Of a DNA stretch of 64,000 nucleotides, positions 1 to 11,396 are shown piece by piece. The stretch lies in NCBI GenBank assembly GCA_030272155.1, contig CP126206.1, positions 2,852,001 to 2,916,000 of the forward strand, written 5' to 3'. The position numbers and the translations under genes were made by a program. Below the pieces are notes generated by a model. The model saw only the letters and a list, made by a program, of their open reading frames with translations. It was not told the DNA's origin and did not search any database. How positions within the stretch are numbered: the first letter of the stretch is position 1; every line of letters begins with the position of its first letter. This DNA is from Tetradesmus obliquus (Eukaryota; Chlorophyta; Chlorophyceae; Sphaeropleales; Scenedesmaceae).

Positions 1-3000
1 GAGGGCACTGTTGAAGCAGCAGCAGCAAGAGGCGCGAGCAGAGAAGCAGCGGCAGCGGCAAGCCAATCAGCAGCAGCAGCAGGACGAGAAAGAGGCGGCA
101 GCAGCGACAGCAGCGGCAGCAGCAGATGGCGATGCTGCTGCTGCTGGGTATGAGGAGCAGGAGGAGGAGGAAGATCCGGAAAGGGAGGTGCTGGCTTTTG
201 AGATCCGGGCGTCAGAGGTGAGCAGGGTTCACCTGAATTGGTGATCCCAAGGGGATTTCTTATGGTTGTTGCAGGTGTTTTGGTCGATGTCAGCCATTGT
301 GCATCTCAGAAATGTGTGGCCTTTGACCTGGGGATCAGAGGTCAGCAGGTTTTTTTGTTTTTGGCGCTGTCAATATCTGCCCTCAAGTTGATGAAGCATG
401 AGGAGCATGAGGAGGAGGAAGACCCTCTGAGCGGGAGGTGCTGGCTTTTGAGATCCGGGCCTCAGAGGTGAACACTTTCCACCTCGATTGTTTGGTGTGT
501 AGCTTGTTCTGGCTTTTGTAAGTGGTGCAAAAGCGCGCAGGAAGCAGAGCCTGCCTGGCAGCACAGCACTGCATGCTGCTGCCGCCCATCTGCCAGTCAC
601 ATACCCAGTGGTGATGCTGTTATGTATGTTGCATGATGTTGCAAGTCTCTTGTATGTGTGAAATATGCAACATATTCAAACAATCTTCAACTTGAAACAG
701 GTGGAGCGCGTGAAGAAGGAATGCCTGCCAGGCAGCGCGTCAGGCCTTCACGGCCCTCTTTTGGAGTAGCACGACTTCTTGCATGATGACGCAAACCTGG
801 GGCTAGACACCCCACCCTGAAAAGCACTATCAATGAAACAAACACATTCTCACCTCTCATGCTCTGCTGGTTTTGGCTTGTTCTCACCAGGTGGAGCGCG
901 TGAAGAAGGAGTGCCTGCCCGGGTCTGCCTCAGGCCTGGACTGCCCGCTGCTTGAGGAGTACGATTTTGCACACGATGATGCCAACCCAGGGCTAGACAT
1001 CGGGCTGAAGCGGGGCGTGCAGCTGCGGCCGTATCAAGAGAAGAGCCTGGCCAAGATGTTTGGCAACGGTCGCGCGCGCTCAGGTGCGTGCGCTTGTTAC
1101 ATTCATTGGGGCGTTTAGCTGACTGGTCTGTCCTGTCATGGCCTGTGCCTGCTGTTCAAGTTTCTGTTATGGTGTGTTGTAACTGATGGTGTTGAGCACC
1201 AACCCGGGCCTAGGCAACAGCCTGAAGCGAGGCATGCATGCAGCTGCGGCCATACTTTTCAAGTCCAGGCAACGGCCGCGCACGCTCAGGATGCACAGCA
1301 ATGTGTGTGTCCTGTTGTGCCTGGGGAGGCTGGTTTTGCGAAATAAAATGCATGTCCCGCTGTGCTTTCTTTCCTCTCGCCCTGCCCGCACATGACGAGC
1401 TCGCTTGGCGGCCGCCTGCCCAACACCCCAAACCTTGGCAAACAAACCCTACATGAAAACCTCGTTGTGTGTTATGTGCCTGCTGCTGCTGCAGGCATCA
1501 TTGTGTTGCCGTGTGGTGCAGCAGCAGCGCGTGTCAAAAAGAGCTGTCTCTTCCTTTGCACACCCCAAACCCATCCCTTGCTTTTGCTCACACGTGTTGA
1601 CCTGCAGGCATCATTGTGCTTCCCTGCGGTGCCGGCAAGTCCCTCGTTGGCGTTGCTGCTGCAGCGCGCATCAAGAAGAGCTGCCTATGCCTGTGCACCA
1701 GCCACCACTGACCAAAAATCAAAATGTGACACCTATGGTACAACATCTAAACCCGGCTGTCTCTGAACTGTGTGCTATTGCAGGCATCATTGTGCTGCCG
1801 TGTGGTGCGGGAAAGAGTCTGGTTGGCGTTGCAGCAGCAGCGCGCGTCAAGAAGAGCTGCCTGTGCCTGTGCACGTCTCATGCTCAACACCATGCTTACT
1901 CTCGCTTTTATCTGCATGCAGGCATCATTGTGCTGCCGTGTGGTGCGGGCAAGAGCCTGGTGGGCGTCGCAGCAGCAGCGCGTGTCAAGAAGAGCTGCCT
2001 GTGCCTGTGCACACCTCAATTTCAACACCCTGGTTATTTTTGCACTATCTTTATGCAGGCATCATTGTGCTGCCATGCGGTGCGGGCAAGAGCCTGGTTG
2101 GCGTTGCTGCGGCTGCTCGCGTCAAGAAGAGCTGCCTGTGCCTGTGCACCAGCAGCGTCAGTGTGGACCAGTGGGCGCACCAGTTCACGCTCTGGACAAA
2201 CTTGCAGGAGCACGACGTCGTCAAGTGAGTCAGTATACCTTGAAATGGCCGCCTTTATGTTGTGGGGGCATTTGATGTATGAAAGGGGTATTTTTGGTGA
2301 AACTTGACCTTTTTTGGACACAAAATCGCTTACTTGTTGCCGCCAGCGTCAGCGTGGACCAGTGGGCGCACCAGATCACGCTGTGGACAAACCTGCAGGA
2401 GCACGACGTCGTCAAGTGAGCAACTGATGCATTGACGAAAGGAAATTGTTGCATTCTGTGAGATCTCTACACCTACACCATCCTCAAACACCTCTCTCTG
2501 CTTCTGTGTCAACGTGGCTCGAATGAAGTGAGCAGCGTCGTCTGAGATGGTGTGCATGTGTTCCGCTGTGTTGCTGTGCGGCAACTGATTTGGCATGCAC
2601 GCGTGTTAGACACCATACCATTGATGGGTTGGTTTTGTGTGTGCCTTTCTTGAACTGCCACTGCTCTTGATGCCGCTGCGGCTGCTGCTGCTGCCGATGC
2701 TGCTGCTGCTGCTGCTGCCGTTGTTTCGTGGCTGCAGGTTTGTGGCAGGCACGGGAGGCAATGAAGGTCAAGCAGAGTTCAACAAGCAGTGCCTGTCTGT
2801 TGACAGCTACAACATAACCAGCGAGATCCAACACTTTTTGTACTGTCCCTCCTTTTGCTGCCGCAGGTTTTTGGCAGGCACAGGCGGCAATGAGGGCCAG
2901 GCTGAGTTCAACAAGCAGCGCCTGGCAGCACGATCCGCACTGAAAGATGCTTATCAAACAATGCGTTAATGCCGTCTGTCCTGCTGCCGCTGCAGGTTTG

Positions 3001-3768
3001 TGGCTGGTACAGGCGGCAATGAGGGGCAAGCAGAGTTCAACAAGCAGCGCCTGGCAGCCCCCTGCATTTGCGTGACCACCTTCAACATGATTGCACACGG
3101 CGGCAAGCGCAGCGAGTACGGCAAGGCGGTGAGCATGGCTGATATCCATGTGTCATTGTTTGTTAATTGTTACTTGTGTTGTTATTTTGTGATGACAGGA
3201 CCACCTTTAACATGATTGCACATGGTGGCAAGCGCAGCGAGTACTGCAAGGCGGTGAGCAGGGGTGTTGCTTTGCGTGTTATGTGTTGTTTTGCAATTGA
3301 CGCGACCACTTGGCATGGCGGCAAGCACAGCGAGTACGGCAAGGCGGTGAGCAGGGGTGTTATGTGTGTGGTACAGTTATGCCGCGACGATGCGGCCACC
3401 TTCAACGTGATTACGCGCGGCGGCAAGCGCAGCGAGTATGGCAAGGCGGTGAGCAGGGGTGTTAGTTATGTGTTTCACTTATTTAGTACGGCAAGGCGGT
3501 GAGCAGGGGTGTCAATTATGTGTTATATCTGTGGTCAATGTATGGTATCATTGTATTGTCATGCTGTGCAGACGTGAGTACGTTCCACATGACTGCGCGC
3601 GGCAGCAAGCGCCCAGCCAGTACAGCATGGCAGTGGTGCGCAGTCACATGACATGCCTGTTTATTGCGTGATAGTGCGACCACAAACCTGATCTGATCAG
3701 CAGTATGGAGTGCGGACCTTCACTCACCTGCACTCACTTTTTCTACCCTGTGCTGTTGCTGCCGGCGC

Positions 3769-3806
<38 letters not shown>

Positions 3807-4351
3807 GATCATGGACCTGATCAGTGGCAAGGAGTGGGGCCTGCTGCTGCTGGATGAGGTGCATGTGGTGCCCGCGCGCATGTTCAGGCAGGCGAGTTGA
3901 CATGAATCAACTGCTGTAATGCTGGTTTTGTCAGTATGGTTTCAGGGGGTGGGGGTGTGCATGCTGCTGCTGGACGAGGTGCACGTGGTGCCGGCACGCA
4001 TGTTCAGGCAGGCAAGTGAAAGATGTATATCTTGCGGTACATCTTGCACAGTGGTTCAGGGTCAAAGGGTCGAGGGGCGGCATGCTGCTGCTGCTGGATG
4101 AGGTGCACGTGGTGCCGGCGCGCATGTTCAGGCAGGCATTTGGACGTGAATGACGTGAATAATGGAGTAATCTTGACAAGTTTGTGCGGCTTTGTGTGGT
4201 TCCATCGTGTTGCGTCAACGTGTTACGTGTGCATGTGCGCTCTCATGCAGCTCCAGCTGTGGCTGCTACTGCCAATGCATACCATGATCCTCTTTGTTGG
4301 CTCATCAGTGCTGCAAACAGCCAGAAGTGCTACCGGCGTGTGCTGACACTG

Positions 4352-4389
<38 letters not shown>

Positions 4390-7300
4390 TCCCCTGCTGC
4401 TGCAGGTCATCGGCATCGTGAAGGCGCACTGCAAGCTGGGCCTGACAGCCACGCTGGTGCGCGAGGATGAGCTGATCGGGGACCTGAACTTCCTGATCGG
4501 TGAGAAGCTGGAATCTGGTTGTGAACTTTGCCGTGAAGTTTACTGTGAAGTTATGGGAGTGACCACAGACGGCCCTGAGATTGTGGCCTGACAGCCACAC
4601 TGGTGCGCGAGGCTGAACTCATTGGGGACCTGAACTTCCTGGTCGGTGAGCAGGTGGAATTTGAGTGTGAAGTTTGCTGTGAAGTTTACTGTGAAGTTAT
4701 GGGAGTGACTGCAGATGGCTGTGAAGTTTGGGCCTGACAGCCGCGCTGGTGCGCGCGGATTAGCTCATTTGGGACCTGAAATATCTGATCGGCAAGCAAG
4801 TTGAAGCAAGTTGAATTTGCGTGTGAAGTTCTGCCGTGAACGTAACTGTGAAGTTATGGGGGTGGCTGCATGGCTGTGAATATTGGGCTGACAGACACGC
4901 TGATGCCCTGGCTCTTCTTTCCTTTGATTCTTTCTGATATAATACTCCATGTTGTTTCTTTTCTTTGCAGGCCCCAAGCTGTACGAGGCCAACTGGCTGG
5001 ACCTCACTCGTGCTGGGCACAATCAACAACATGGTGCTTCACCTACCAAACCCTAGACCCTGCTGCTGAACCTCTGTCACTCTACGTTTCGCAGGCCCCA
5101 AGCTGTACGAGGCCAACTGGCTGGACCTGACGCGTGCTGGGCACATTGCCAACGTGCAGTGCGTGGAGGTGTGGTGCCCCATGACGCGCGAGTTCTACGC
5201 AGAATACCTGAACAGAGAAGCTCAGAACGACAGCGTCAAGTGAGCGCCAAGGGTTTAAATCATAGGGTTCTCTGTTGGTGTTAGTTTGGGAGTTTCAGTG
5301 GTTGAGGAGTCTGAGAAGTTTGGGGCTTTGGGGTGTCGGGGTTGTGCGTGGAGGTGTGGTGCCCCATGTGTGTGGAGGTGTGTGCAGTGCGTGGAGGTGT
5401 GGTGCCCCATGACACGCGAGTTCTACGCGGAGTACCTAAGCCGCGAGGCACAGAACGACAGCGTCAAGTGAGTGCAACGGGTTTATTTCAGAGGGTTTGG
5501 TTCTTGTGTTCAAGGGGTTCGAGAGGTTTGGGGCTTCTGGGGGTCGGGGTTGTGTGGTGCCGCATGCCGCGCGAGTTCTACGCAGAATATCTAAACCGCG
5601 AGGTGCAAAACGACAGCGTCAAAGGAGTGCGAAGGAATAAATCATCGGGTGCAGTGTTTGGTGGCTGAGCAGCGGTGGGAGAGGATTGATTCTTTGAGGT
5701 GTCGGGGCTGTGTGGTGCCCCATGACGCGGGAGTTCTATGCAGAGCACCTGAAGAGAAGCCCAGAACGACAGCGTCAAGTGAGCGAACCATGCAGGGGTT
5801 GTCGATGCTGCATGGTGCCTGCCGTGATGAATGCCCAACACGTTCATGGTCTGCCAGTGCTCCTTCAGCCATGGTCTTGTGCTTCAGATTGACTGCCCTG
5901 TGAACTTCTATCCCTGAACGTCCCGCCCTGCCCACTGTGAACTTTGCAGGCAGCTGCTATACGTGATGAATCATTTACCTTATGACGGTATGCCAGTACC
6001 TGTACACTTGGTCCAGGGCTGCTTTAGGTTGACTGTACTGCAAACTGACCCTGAACTTCCTGCCCTGCCAACTATGAACTTTGCAGGCAGCTGCTGTACG
6101 TGATGAACCCCAACAAGTTCATGGTCTGCCAGTACCTCATCGACTGGCACGAGCGCATCAGGGGCGACAAGGTGAGGTTGACATTTGTCTAGCGATTGCT
6201 CGCGTCTAGGGATTGCTACAGTCTGCCTGCTTCTAATATCTATGCTGATCTTTTGGTTGATGGTGTCTGCATTCATCCTAGCACTAGCGGCAAGTGGTAA
6301 CCTTGTTGACTTCAACAGCATGTTCTTGGTACTAGTTTCAGTCTGTGTCCGCACATCAACCTACTAGCTACTTCTCACCCTCCGCTGCCCCTGCTGCTGC
6401 CGCCATCAGGTCATTGTATTCAGTGACAACGTATATGCGCTGGAGGCGTACGCCACACCACCCCGCTCCTAAACCTCACTGCTGCTGCTGCTGCCAGGTC
6501 ATCGTGTTTAGTGACAACGTGTATGCCCTGGAGGCGTACGCCACACCTCCCCGCTCCTAAACCTCACTGCTGGTGCTGCTGCTGCTGCTGCCTCTGCCGC
6601 CATTAGGTCATCGTGTTCAGTGACAACGTGTATGCGCTGGAGGCGTATGCCAAGGCGCTGCGCAAGCCTTTTATCTACGGCAAGACCAGCCACAGCGAGC
6701 GCACACAGGTGGGCAGACAATATAGATGTCAGGGTTCAATGTCAAGGTTTTATGTAGGTTTTGGGGACCGGGCAATCCATAACATGTGCATGTGCGAGCT
6801 ATGTGCAAGCCCTTCATTTATGGCAAGACCAGCTACAGCGATCGCACACAGGTGGGCGACCACACCAGAAGTTAGGCGTAATGTCTTGCTGTCTTTGGCT
6901 TTTGGGCCCGGACATGCGTACATGTGCAAGCCCTTCATCTACGGCAAGACCAGCCACATCGAGCGCACACAGGTGGGCAGCAGCAGCAGAGGTCGTGGTT
7001 GGTTAAGTTTGCATGCTGGGGCCTATTTAAATGTGCAAGCGCTGTGTGAGCCCTTCATTTACGGCAAGACTAGCCACAGCGAGCGCACACAGGCTGGCAG
7101 CATCGGCAGTGACTTGATGAGTCATCATTACAGCCTCTCAGCTGTCGATTTTGGGCCGGGGCGAACATACATGTAATAGCGCTGCGCAAGCCCTTCATCT
7201 ACGGCAAGACCAGCCACAGCGAGCGCACAGGTAGGCTACACCAGAATTTAAGTCGATGTTATTTATATGCAAGTTTTCGGGGCTGGGCCATACGTACATA

Positions 7301-10300
7301 TATAAGCAGCAACACCAGACCTCCTGGTTGTGTAGGTTCTCGTGCTGGGGCATATGTAAATGTACGAGCGCTGCGCAAGCCCTTCAACTATGGCAAGACC
7401 AGCCACAGCGAGCGCACACAGGTGGGAAACCACACCAGAAGTTAGGCGTATTGTCTTGCTGTTTTTGGCTTTTTGGCCAGGGCATGCGTACATGTGCAAG
7501 CCCTTCATCTACGGCAAGACCAGCCACAGCGAGCGCACACAGGTGGGCAATATCACAATGGCTTTTGTGAGTCATATCGTCAAGTTCTTTTGGGTTGGGA
7601 CATGACTACGTGTGCAAGCTCTGCGCAAGCCCTGATTGCAAGACCAGCCACAGCCAGCGCACACAGGTGGGCGATATCAGAAGCTTCTTGGGTCAAAGTC
7701 ATGAAGTTCTTTTGGGTTACGGCAAGACCAGCCACAGCGAGCGCACACAGGTAGGCAACACCACCAGAAGTTAGGCGTAATGTCTTGCTTTGCGTTTTTT
7801 GGCGTTTTGGGCCAGGACATGCGAACATGTGCAAGCCCTTCATCTACGGCAAGACCAGCCACAGCGAGCGCACTCAGGTGGCCAGTACCAGAATCTAGGC
7901 GTACTGTCTTGAGTTTCTTTGGTTTTGGGCTAGGACATAGTACATGTGCAAGCCCTTCATTTACGGCAAGACCAGCCACAGCGAGCGCACACAGGTGTGT
8001 TAGTTGCAGGGTTCACCGGCGGTGCTGTGCTCAGTGTTCAAAGCATAGCTGGTATCCAGGTGGTAGATGACAAGCCATAAGCCGCACATGCTTTCTGTAC
8101 ATGACAAGATGCAGCACCCACAGGGGCTGAGTGCAAGCAGGGTTCAGGGTTTAGGGATCGTTGAGGTGCTGGCTGCATGTGTCCGCAGCGCGTGTGTAAA
8201 GTTGAGCGACAGCCGGGGTCAAGCGCATGCCTTGGGACCATGTCTTGCGCACATGATGATGTGCATGTGAGTGACTGGACGCATTAATTTGATGCTCGTA
8301 TGCACCAAGGCCCATGTTGCAATATGCTTTGTCAATGAATGCTGGCTGAGCTTGCTGCCCTTGCTGCTGCTGCTGCTGCTGCCGCTGCCGCCAGGTGCTG
8401 AGCATCTTCAAGAACACCAACAAGATCAACACCGTGTTCCTCTCCAAGGTGCGTTGTGCATTTAGCAAACGAACAATGTGCCTGACGCTGCTGCTGCTGC
8501 TGCCAGTGGCTGAGGCTGGTGGCCCGAGGCTGGTGGGTCATCAGGGGCGCTCAAGGCGTCTGACAGTTGCTTGTTGTAGTTTGTGTTGCTGTTCCTATTG
8601 AAAAATCCTTAGGTCTTTGCTTTAACGTACACCAGACCCCTGCATGCCGCAGGTGGGCGACAACAGCCTGGACATCCCTGAGGCCAACGTGCTGATCCAG
8701 ATCAGCAGCCATGCGGCGTGTCTTTGCAGCCCATTCTCACACTGCTTCGATTCCTGGCGCAGGAGGATGACAAAAGCACAAGCAGGTTGATGGCTGACGC
8801 ATGTGCTGCTTTCAAACTCAGCCGTCAGTCCACAAATGCAAGGTTGCTGTTTTATTAATGCAGGTGGGCGACAACAGCCTGGACATCCCTGAGGCCAATG
8901 TGCTCATCCAGATCAGCAGCCACGCGGGCAGCAGGCGCCAGGAGGCGCAGCGCCTGGGGCGCATTTTAAGGGCCAAGAAAGGCAAGCCCGGCAGCGGCGA
9001 GGTGAGATTTGTGTGCAGAGCCCCTGCAAACACTGTGAAGGTTGTGCATGTTTGGGATGTTTTGGCTAAAGGCAGGTTGCTCTGCGCCTTTAGGCGCAGC
9101 GCCTGGGGCGCATCCTGCGCGCGAAAAGGGCAAACCCGGCAGCGGCGAGGTGAGTAGCGGGGCTTATGGCTTGGAAGGCCTGGGGTTTCTGCAGCTATGG
9201 TGGTTTGGTGGGTTTGTGATGCTGCAGGCGCCTTTAGGGGCAGCGCCTGGGGCGCATCCTGCGCGCAAAGAAAGGCAAACCAGGCAGCGGCGAGGTGAGT
9301 GGCAGAATTATGGCCTAGGGCTTTGTGGGTATGGGAGTTTTGTTGTTTGGGGTAATGCTGTTGCGCCTGGGGCGCATCCTGAGGGCTGAAAGGGCAAACC
9401 CGGCAGCGGCGAGGTAAGGGGCGGGAGTGTTTTAAGATGTTGGGTTTTGGTGGTGCTGCTGTGCAACAGGCGCAGCGCGTGGGGCGCATCCTGCGCGCAA
9501 AGAAAGGCAAACCAGGCAGCGGCAAGGTGAGCGGCAGGGCTTATGGCTTGGAAGGCCTGGGGTTTCAGCAGCTATGGTGGTATTTTGAGTTTGTGGTGCA
9601 ACAGGCGCCAGGAGGCGCAGCGCCTGGGGCGCATCCTGCGCGTGAAAAAACGACATTTTGGCAGCGGCGAGGTGAGGGGTTGGCATGGTTTAAGATGTTG
9701 GGGTGTGGGGGTGCTGTGCAACAGATGCGGCGGCGAGGTGAGATATGTGTGCAGGGTTTCATGTTTGCTTTCTTTGGGAGGTGGGCTCATCATCAGGAAC
9801 AAGTCAACTCAAATCAAGGTCTTCTGCTGCCCCCACTGCAGCGACTGCTGCTGCTGCTCTTTTGCAGGAGGAGGAGTTCAGTGCATTCTTCTACACGCTC
9901 ATGTCCTACGACACACAGCAGATGCACTACAGCGCGCAGCGCCACTCGCAATCACCCGCAAATCAAACCAAACTATTGAAACAACCTCTGCTGCTGCTGC
10001 CCCCACTGCTGCTGCTGCTGCTGGCCCCACTGCTGCTGCTCTTTTGCAGGAGGAGGAGTTCAGCGCGTTCTTCTACACGCTGGTGTCCCGCGACACCCAA
10101 GAGATGTACTACAGCGCGAAGCGCCAGCAGTTCCTGGTGGACCAGGGCTACGCGTTCAAGGTGCTGCCAGCACTCCACACCACGGCGGCGGTGAGTTTGA
10201 CCAGGGTTGGCTTGTGGTTTCGGGTTTTGTGCTAAATACGGTTTGCTGCTAGAGGTTGTGGCGTCTGCTGCGCTGCAGCAAGTGCAGTTTCTGGTGGATC

Positions 10301-11396
10301 AGGGCTATGCGGTCAAGGTGCTGCCAGCACTACACACCATGGCAGCGGTGAGTTTGACCAGAGTTATCTCCGTGGTTCAGGGTATTGTGCTAAACAAGGG
10401 TTTGACGCTGCCATTAATGGGTCTGCTGCGCTACAGCACCAGCAGTTCTTGGTGGACCAGAGCTACGCGTTCAAGGTGCTGCCAGCACTGCACACCACGG
10501 CAGCGGTAAGTTTGCATGGGTGAAAGTTGACAAATGGGTTGATGCTCGTGCTAGGGATGCTGTGTATTATGTGCTGCAGCAGTTCCTGGTGTACCAGGGC
10601 TATGCCTTCAAGGTGCTGCCCGCACTGCACACCACGGCAGCGGTAAGTTTGGTTACTTGCAGAGCTGTGTATGTGTTGCTGCATTGTAGGTGCAGGTGTA
10701 TGTTGTTTGTTTTGACAGCAGTTACTTGTGACCAGGGGTGCACCTTCGAGGTTCTACCAGCCGTGCACAACACGGCAGCAGTAAGTTTGCAGGGCAAGGG
10801 GCTGGACTTTGAAGATGTATGTCGCCTATTGCTTGCTGCTGCTGCTGCACATGCAGGCGGAGCCGTGGATCCAGTGCACAACACAGAGAGAGCAGCTGAA
10901 GCCGCTCTCCCACGTGCTGCACTGCAGCTGCCTCACCTACTTACCCCTTTATGATGCCTCTCATTCTATCCTTGCTTTGCAGGCCGAGCCATGGATTCAA
11001 TGCCGCACGCAGCGGGAGCAGCTCGAGCTGCTGTCCCAGGTGCTGCACTCCAAGGAACTCGCCGACTCACTGGCCCGCGAGTGCGGCAAAGATGCTTTGG
11101 AAGCGGGTGACAAGGACGATCTGGTGACTCACCAGCGCGGCTGGGGAGGAGGTGTCACCGGAAATGGCGGCGGCGGGAAATTTGGGCGCGGCCGGGGCCG
11201 CAAGCTGGGCTCGCGCAGCATGGGCAAGGCTGCTGGGGGCGGCGACTTTGTGTATAACGAGTGGAGCAAGCAGCAGCAGCAGCAGCAGCAGGGTTCTGGG
11301 GGAGGTAGGGTGCAGGTCAGCGGGCCGGGCGGGGCGGTGGAGCGGCAGGAGAAGGCAGCTCGTGCAAAGAAGCTGCGGCAGAAGCTGGCAGGGTGA
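1..11396 (+). CDS. XPB: XPB/ERCC3 DNA helicase, TFIIH subunit (5' partial, spliced)
   Basis: ATP-dependent 3'-5' DNA helicase/translocase of TFIIH, which opens promoter DNA and acts in nucleotide excision repair in the nucleus. In-phase exons: <1-217, 891-1083, 2059-2224, 2996-3128, 3808-3891, 4406-4499, 5095-5239, 6087-6171, 6607-6708, 8395-8448, 8864-9001, 10050-10190, microexon 10793-10816 (GKGLDFED) and 10983-11396. Visible motifs in order: [21 protein letters not shown]-type lead-in, Walker A PCGAGKS, DEVH box, LTATLVRED (motif III plus RED motif), [54 protein letters not shown] (motif VI), [13 protein letters not shown] and [11 protein letters not shown]. The order matches human XPB throughout. 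The C-terminal exon is Gly/Gln-rich and ends RQKLAG-stop. The start codon and most of the N-terminal domain lie left of the window. Intron after 3891 appears to be GC-AG (CAG|GCGAGT). Introns are packed with partial exon copies, listed separately. Confidence 0.95.
400..1290 (+). repeat. Ghost copies of XPB exons 1-2
   Basis: About 400-467 repeats the 3' end of the acidic exon (GAGGAAGA...ATCCGGGCCTCAGAG) with its donor, but frameshifted. About 692-790 repeats the start of the exon at 891 behind its own acceptor (AACAG|GTGGAGCGCG) and carries an in-frame TAG, so it cannot be used productively. About 1200-1290 is a decayed copy of the GNGRARSG end. These bracket the intact exon 891-1083. Confidence 0.85.
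1490..2417 (+). repeat. Walker A ghost-exon array (XPB)
   Basis: The segment acceptor plus [16 protein letters not shown] plus KKSCLCLCT occurs at about 1494 (deleted through the P-loop), 1606, 1782, 1921 and finally in the complete exon 2059-2224. Each upstream copy keeps a TGCAG acceptor and stops matching soon after the CLCLCT codons. A sixth element at about 2347-2415 copies the other end of the exon ([10 protein letters not shown]...) with its donor. Spacings are roughly 110-175 bp. Exonic parts are more alike than the spacers. Confidence 0.9.
2735..3640 (+). repeat. Ghost-exon arrays around XPB exon 2996-3128
   Basis: Upstream, the acceptor plus F(V/L)[15 protein letters not shown] is present at about 2739 and 2867 before the complete exon at 2996. 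Downstream, the exon's other end ([17 protein letters not shown] plus GTGAGC donor) recurs at about 3199, 3303, 3395, 3487 (only the last bases) and, degenerate, 3572-3640. Upstream copies therefore carry the 5' edge and downstream copies the 3' edge, as expected for duplications spanning each exon-intron junction. Confidence 0.9.
3808..4138 (+). repeat. Triplicated DEVH-box segment (XPB)
   Basis: The helicase motif II segment [18 protein letters not shown] appears in the intact exon (3808-3891) and again at about 3955-4011 and 4080-4134. The copies end in CAG|GCGAGT, CAG|GCAAGT and CAG|GCATTT, so the first two look like GC-type donors and the second is the best GC-donor match. Confidence 0.85.
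4406..4800 (+). repeat. Ghost copies of the LTATLVRED exon (XPB)
   Basis: After the intact exon 4406-4499, the 3' part ([17 protein letters not shown] plus donor) recurs at about 4587-4647 and, degenerate, at 4733-4795. The following intron sequence (GTGAAGTTTACTGTGAAGTTATGGGAGTG-like) is duplicated with it, so the repeat unit crosses the donor site. Confidence 0.85.
4970..5785 (+). repeat. Ghost copies around XPB exon 5095-5239
   Basis: About 4971-5025 is a 5'-edge copy (acceptor TTTGCAG plus [17 protein letters not shown]) before the intact exon. Downstream, 3'-edge copies ([15 protein letters not shown]...QNDSVK plus GTGAGT donor) lie at about 5376-5468, 5553-5621 and 5705-5780, the last two partly decayed. 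Confidence 0.88.
5800..6171 (+). repeat. Degenerate 5'-edge copies of the NPNKF exon (XPB)
   Basis: The intact exon 6087-6171 ([17 protein letters not shown]...) is preceded by decayed copies: about 5815-5865 (GTGATGAATGCCCAACACGTTCATGGTCTGCCAGT) and 5949-6000 (GCAGGCAGCTGCTATACGTGATGAAT). Both retain traces of the surrounding intron, such as TGCCCTGCC...GAACTTTGCAG. Confidence 0.7.
6405..6708 (+). repeat. Triplicated [13 protein letters not shown] segment (XPB)
   Basis: Two 5'-edge copies of the exon 6607-6708, at about 6411-6455 and 6499-6545, each begin with an acceptor (CATCAGG or TGCCAGG) followed by TCAT(C/T)GT(G/A)TT(C/T)AGTGACAACGT and break off after the GGAGGCGTACGCC codons into the same CACCACTGCTG-type intron sequence. 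Confidence 0.88.
6660..7995 (+). repeat. Array of ten [15 protein letters not shown] ghost exons (XPB)
   Basis: The 3' end of exon 6607-6708, about 48 bp encoding [15 protein letters not shown] and ending in CAG|GT(G/A)GGC, is followed by about ten further copies near 6809, 6930, 7050, 7188, 7379, 7500, 7630, 7720, 7835 and 7956. Spacing is mostly 115-145 bp. Several spacers share a conserved intron block (CACCAGAAGTTAGGCGTA...GGACATGCGTACATGTGCAAG). Coding changes are few (for example IERTQ, SQRTQ) and donors are intact in nearly all. This is the longest ghost array in the window. Confidence 0.92.
8650..9740 (+). repeat. Ghost arrays around the motif VI exon (XPB)
   Basis: A 5'-edge copy (CAG|GTGGGCGACAACAGCCTGGACATC...) lies at about 8653-8713 before the intact exon 8864-9001. 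The 3' edge, [23 protein letters not shown] plus GTGAG donor, recurs at about 9094-9151, 9235-9293, 9362-9413, 9469-9526, 9602-9671 and a remnant near 9725. Several have small indels that shift frame, yet all keep the donor. Confidence 0.9.
9866..10785 (+). repeat. Ghost arrays around the [11 protein letters not shown] exon (XPB)
   Basis: A 5'-edge copy (TTTGCAG|GAGGAGGAGTTC... to the GCGCAGCGCC codons) at about 9869-9943 precedes the intact exon 10050-10190. The 3' edge, [21 protein letters not shown] plus GTGAGT/GTAAGT donor, recurs at about 10279-10348, 10438-10507, 10577-10644 and 10728-10781. Confidence 0.9.

Noticed and set aside
6660-7995. CRISPR-like array of ~48-bp repeats with ~70-90-bp spacers
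   Set aside because: Repeats are coding, match the adjacent XPB exon, carry splice donors, and spacers resemble each other; no cas genes and the DNA is eukaryotic.
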